From: Allobosea sp. WAO
Lineage (GTDB): Bacteria; Pseudomonadota; Alphaproteobacteria; Rhizobiales; Beijerinckiaceae
Assembly: GCF_001509835.1 (NCBI RefSeq)
Contig: NZ_JXTJ01000008.1
Coordinates: 558,001 to 622,000, forward strand
Length of the DNA stretch: 64,000 nucleotides
Direction: 5' to 3'
Both the position numbers and the translations under genes were made by a program. A model generated the notes under the pieces. It had not been told where the DNA came from. It worked only from the letters and a program-made list of their open reading frames with translations, and made no database searches. Below are positions 60,752-64,000 of this stretch, piece after piece (positions within the stretch are counted from its first letter, which is position 1; each line of letters begins with the position of its first letter).

Positions 60752-62959
60752 TTATCCTTGTTTGATCGGCTCGGCGGCAGAGGAGGCGAGGGCGGGCGTG
60801 CCCCGCCGGCCGAGCTTGCGCTCGCCGACGCCGAGCTGGATCAGGCTGATCCCGATCGCCATCACCACGATCAGGACCGAGGAATAGGCGATGGCGAGGC
60901 CGAACTCGCCGGCCTCTACGCGGCCGACGATGTAGGCGGTGGCGAGGTTGTACTCGGCCGAGACCAGGAAGATCACCGCGCTGACTGTCGTCATGCTGCG
61001 CACGAAGCTGTAGACCAGCGCCGCGACCAGGGCAGGGCGCAGGAGCGGCAGTACCACCCGCCAGAGCGTGGTGAAGCTGCGCGCGCTGAGCGTTGTCGAG
61101 GCCTCGTCCAGGCTCTTGTCGATCTGCGACAGCCCGGCGATGCCCGAGCGCACGCCGACCGGCATGTTGCGGAAGACGAAGGCGATGACGAGGATCAGGC
61201 CGGTGCCGGTGATCTCGACCGGCGGCACGTTGAAGGCGAGGATGTAGGCGACGCCAAGCACCGTGCCGGGGATGGCGAAGCTCAGCATGGTCGCGAATTC
61301 CAGCGCGCCACGGCCTGCAAAGCGCTGGCGCGTCAGGAGGTAGGCGGTGAGCAGGCCGATCAGCGCGGTCAGCGGCGCCGAGATCGCGGCGAGCTTCAGC
61401 GTGGTGAAGAAGGACGGCCAGGCCGAGCCGTCGAAATAGAGGCCGCGGCTGAAATCGATCGAGAAGCCGGTGATGTAGTGCTGCAGCGTCGGGGTGTAGT
61501 CGCGCCCCATCGTCTTAACGAAGCCGCCCATCAGGATGACGACGTAGATCACCGCTGTCAGCGCCACCCAGGGTCCGATGACCAGGGCCGAGATCCAGGT
61601 GATCCGGCGTGGCAGCGGGGTCGGCAGGCCGGAATCGCCCTTGCCGGTAACCGTCGTATAGGACTTGCTGCCGAGCCAGCGCTGCTGGGCCCAGAAGGCG
61701 GCGAGGGTGAAGCCGAGAAGCACGATGGCGAGAACCGCAGCCTGACCCTGGTTATGCGCGGCGCCGACCACGGCGAAGAAGATCTTGGTCGAAAGCACCT
61801 CGAAATTGCCGCCGAGCACCAGCGGATTGCCGAAATCGGCCATGCTCTCGACGAAGCCGAGCAGGAAGGCGTTGGCGAGGCCGGGCCGCAGCAGCGGCCA
61901 GGTCACGGTCCGGAATGTCGTCCAGCGCTTGGCGCCGAGCGTCTGCGAGGCCTCCTCCAGGCTGGGGCTGATGCCCTGCACGACGCCGATCAGCACCAGG
62001 AAGGCGATCGGCGCGAAGGCCAGCACCTGCGCCAGCAGCACGCCCGGCAGGCCGTAGATCCAGCGCGAGCGCGGCACGCCGAACCATTCGAACAGCAGGG
62101 TCGAGAACAGGCCGGAGCGGCCGAAGAGCAGGATCAGCGCCAGACCGATTACGAAGGGCGGCGTGATGATCGGCAACACTGTCAGCAGGCGCATGGCGCG
62201 CTTGCCGGGCATGCCGGTGCGCAGGATCAGGAGCGCGCAGGCAAGGCCGAGCAGGGTGGTTATCACGCCGGTCAGCACGGCGAGGATCAGCGTGTTCCAG
62301 GCGACGCCGCAATTGGTGTTGGCGGTGAGGCAGCCCAGCCCCCAGATCGAGGGGCTGAGGAAGCGCTCGACGAAGTCGCCGAGCGCCAGCCCACCATCGG
62401 AATCGACCAGCGCGCTACGCAGGATCGTCGCCACCGGCAGGAAGATGAACAGGCCGATCAGCATGATGACGATGCCGATCGAGGAGGTCGTGAAGACGTC
62501 GCCGCGGCAGACGCCGCGATAGGCCAGGCCGTGGCAGAGCAGCAGCAGCAGCGAGAGCACGGTCAGGAAGGCGCCGAAGCCCATGCCGGGCTGCGCCGCG
62601 CCGGCACCGCCGAGCAGCGCCGCGAGCCAGGGAATTCCCTGGCCCTTGAGCGTGATGGCGAAGCCTTGTGCGAAGAAGAAGACGAGCCCGGCGAGCCCGG
62701 TCCAGATCAGGGTAGAGCCTGTCGCGGTGCCGGGTTGCCGATTGCTCAGCAGCGTCGCCACCACCAGCGCGATGCCGACCGGCAGCAGCCAGGGGGCGCT
62801 GCCGGAGAGAGCCAGCGCCAACGCGGTGCCGGCCTTGCCGAAGGGGTAGCCGGCAAGCCAGCCGAACCCGGTCAGGCTCATCCCGTCCGGCAGATACCAG
62901 GGGATGAGCGCATAACCGAGCCAGCCGACCAGCAGCGCGAGCCGGGTCGCGGGACGCAT
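60752..62959 (-). CDS. Fused double-permease of an FbpB-type ABC importer
   Basis: 735 aa with two binding-protein-dependent permease domains in one chain. Both carry the EAA loop (EASQTLGAKRWTTFRTVTWP and EASTTLSARSFTTLWRVVLP). An extra N-terminal set of hydrophobic segments (residues 1-150) precedes the first domain. FbpB-like permeases import Fe(III) and related solutes. Second gene of the operon. Confidence 0.9.
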   Translation of the reverse strand: MRPATRLALLVGWLGYALIPWYLPDGMSLTGFGWLAGYPFGKAGTALALALSGSAPWLLPVGIALVVATLLSNRQPGTATGSTLIWTGLAGLVFFFAQGFAITLKGQGIPWLAALLGGAGAAQPGMGFGAFLTVLSLLLLLCHGLAYRGVCRGDVFTTSSIGIVIMLIGLFIFLPVATILRSALVDSDGGLALGDFVERFLSPSIWGLGCLTANTNCGVAWNTLILAVLTGVITTLLGLACALLILRTGMPGKRAMRLLTVLPIITPPFVIGLALILLFGRSGLFSTLLFEWFGVPRSRWIYGLPGVLLAQVLAFAPIAFLVLIGVVQGISPSLEEASQTLGAKRWTTFRTVTWPLLRPGLANAFLLGFVESMADFGNPLVLGGNFEVLSTKIFFAVVGAAHNQGQAAVLAIVLLGFTLAAFWAQQRWLGSKSYTTVTGKGDSGLPTPLPRRITWISALVIGPWVALTAVIYVVILMGGFVKTMGRDYTPTLQHYITGFSIDFSRGLYFDGSAWPSFFTTLKLAAISAPLTALIGLLTAYLLTRQRFAGRGALEFATMLSFAIPGTVLGVAYILAFNVPPVEITGTGLILVIAFVFRNMPVGVRSGIAGLSQIDKSLDEASTTLSARSFTTLWRVVLPLLRPALVAALVYSFVRSMTTVSAVIFLVSAEYNLATAYIVGRVEAGEFGLAIAYSSVLIVVMAIGISLIQLGVGERKLGRRGTPALASSAAEPIKQG

Positions 62960-62989
62960 CGTCTTGTTCTCGCTTTCGTCAGTACCGGG

Positions 62990-64000
62990 TCACTTCGGCA
63001 GCGCCTTGATTTCCTTATCCCACTTGGTCAGCAGGCGGACGCGCTCGGCCGAGGAGCCGTATTTGACGAAATCGTAGTTGATCAGCTTCATCTCCTCCAT
63101 CTTCGGGGCCTGGGTCGGCACCGGAGCGTTCTTGTTGGAGGGAACCTGATAGGATTTGGCCGGCGCACCGAGAGCCTGCGCGGCCGGGGTCAGCGCCCAG
63201 TCGTAGAACTTCTTGGCGTTGTCGAGATTGCGCGCACCCTTGACGATCGACATCGAGCCGATCTCGTAGCCCGTGCCCTCGCATGGCGCGACCGGCTTGA
63301 TCGGGTCGCCCTGGACGGCGAACACCACCGCATCGTGGATGAAGACGATGCCGACCGCGGTCTCGCCGAGGCTCGCCGCCTTGGCCGGCGCCGCGCCCGA
63401 CTTGGTGTACTGGCTGATGTTCTTGTGCAGGGCCTTCAGATAGTCGAAGCCCTTCTCCTCGCCCATCAGCTGCACGACGGTCGCGAGCAGCGTGTAGGCC
63501 GTGCCCGAGGAGTTCGGATCGGCGACCTGGACGTCGTCCTTCAGCTTGGCATTCAGCAGGTCGGCCCAGCATTTCGGCTCGGCCAAGCCCTTGGCCTTGA
63601 TCTGCTGCGTGTTGAACCCGAAGCCCAGCGCGCCGGCATAGATGCCGACCGTGCGCTTCTTGGCGGCGTTCCACTGCGAGAGCGCCCAGGGATGCAGGTC
63701 CTTGTTGACCGGTGATTCGTATTCGAGAGTCAGGCCCTCCTCGGCGGCCTGGAGATGCGGGTCGCCCGTGCCGCCCCACCAGATGTCGCCGCGCGGATTC
63801 GAGGCCTCCGCCTTGACCTGCGCATAGACCTCGCCGGCCGATTTGCGGGTCATCGCGACCTTGATGCCGGTTTCCTTCTCGAAGGCACCGCTCATCGCGC
63901 GGCACCATTCCTCCTGGACGCCGCAATACATCACCAGCGAGCCCTGCGCGCTGGCCGGTGTCGCCGCGAGCAGCGCGCCGCCGGCGAGTGTCGCCAGGAG
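62990..64000 (-). CDS. ABC importer substrate-binding protein, Fe(III)-type (5' end cut by window)
   Basis: About 337 residues are visible and the start codon lies right of base 64000. The visible start (LLATLAGGALLAATPASAQG) is the tail of a signal peptide; the mature protein begins near SLVMYCGVQEEWC. Family blocks: AFEKETGIKVAMTRKSAGE, then GDIWWGGTGDPHLQAAEEGL, typical of iron and 2-aminoethylphosphonate binding proteins. First gene of the operon with the fused permease and ATPase. Confidence 0.87.
   Translation of the reverse strand, partial: LLATLAGGALLAATPASAQGSLVMYCGVQEEWCRAMSGAFEKETGIKVAMTRKSAGEVYAQVKAEASNPRGDIWWGGTGDPHLQAAEEGLTLEYESPVNKDLHPWALSQWNAAKKRTVGIYAGALGFGFNTQQIKAKGLAEPKCWADLLNAKLKDDVQVADPNSSGTAYTLLATVVQLMGEEKGFDYLKALHKNISQYTKSGAAPAKAASLGETAVGIVFIHDAVVFAVQGDPIKPVAPCEGTGYEIGSMSIVKGARNLDNAKKFYDWALTPAAQALGAPAKSYQVPSNKNAPVPTQAPKMEEMKLINYDFVKYGSSAERVRLLTKWDKEIKALPK

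Noticed and set aside
60758..63715. A 985-aa plus-strand open frame
   Set aside because: Antisense to the fused FbpB permease. It has a repetitive Arg/Gly/Glu/Asp composition and no domain; a typical high-GC shadow frame. Similar frames at 48901-50574, 52580-54682 and 58540-59628 were rejected for the same reason.

Overview
The window is high-GC DNA with dense, mostly overlapping genes from an alphaproteobacterium. The rpmA-rplU-obgE order, the IalB-like protein, the NnrR-type regulator and the short palindromic repeats all point to Hyphomicrobiales (rhizobial relatives; a Bosea-like organism is my best guess, from gene content only). No plasmid, phage or IS genes are recognisable. Both ends cut genes: tupA on the left and an ABC-transporter binding-protein gene on the right.

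Layout. 1-3.5 kb: tungstate transporter tupBCA and a divergent HTH/binding-protein regulator. 3.5-4.3 kb: Mn exporter mntP behind a yybP-ykoY riboswitch. 4.4-10 kb: a methyltransferase-like protein, a D-threonine-aldolase-type PLP enzyme, an MsbA-like ABC exporter, an IalB protein and an Ldh-family dehydrogenase. 10-13 kb: obgE, a GNAT acetyltransferase, rpmA and an extended rplU. 13.3-16.3 kb: tRNA-Ser(CGA), then a 2.9-kb insertion bounded by a 14-bp copy of the tRNA 3' end and carrying an adenylate cyclase-TolB-TPR gene. 16.4-26 kb: small hypotheticals, a DUF3300 protein fused to an S74 chaperone-like domain, DUF2950, a SulP transporter, a LuxR-type response regulator and a winged-helix/TPR protein. 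26-35 kb: small envelope proteins, a ppk2-membrane protein-HlyD operon, and a TorTSR-like trio (binding protein, hybrid kinase, OmpR regulator).

35-56 kb is the functional core: a low-oxygen and denitrification block. On the + strand lie hemN (oxygen-independent haem synthesis), ubiT-ubiU-ubiV (oxygen-independent ubiquinone hydroxylation), pseudoazurin and nnrS, with ubiX-ubiD divergent from ubiT. On the - strand lie norC-norB-norQ-norD, a 51-aa membrane protein, DUF2249 and NnrS-like accessory genes, nirK-nirV-norE-norF and an NnrR-type regulator. I found seven TTG-N8-CAA palindromes of FNR/FixK/NnrR type, one in front of nearly every transcription unit of the block. Together these genes would reduce nitrite to N2O while keeping haem and quinone supplied without O2. 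Nitrate reductase and N2O reductase are not in the window.

56-64 kb: a DUF2934 protein, an Fsr-like MFS exporter, a Na/Pi cotransporter-PhoU fusion and an FbpABC-type ABC importer. The sequence shows no CRISPR array or defence system. The most notable items are the shared anaerobic regulon, the tRNA-Ser insertion, the unannotated 51-aa nor-operon protein and the DUF3300-S74 fusion.
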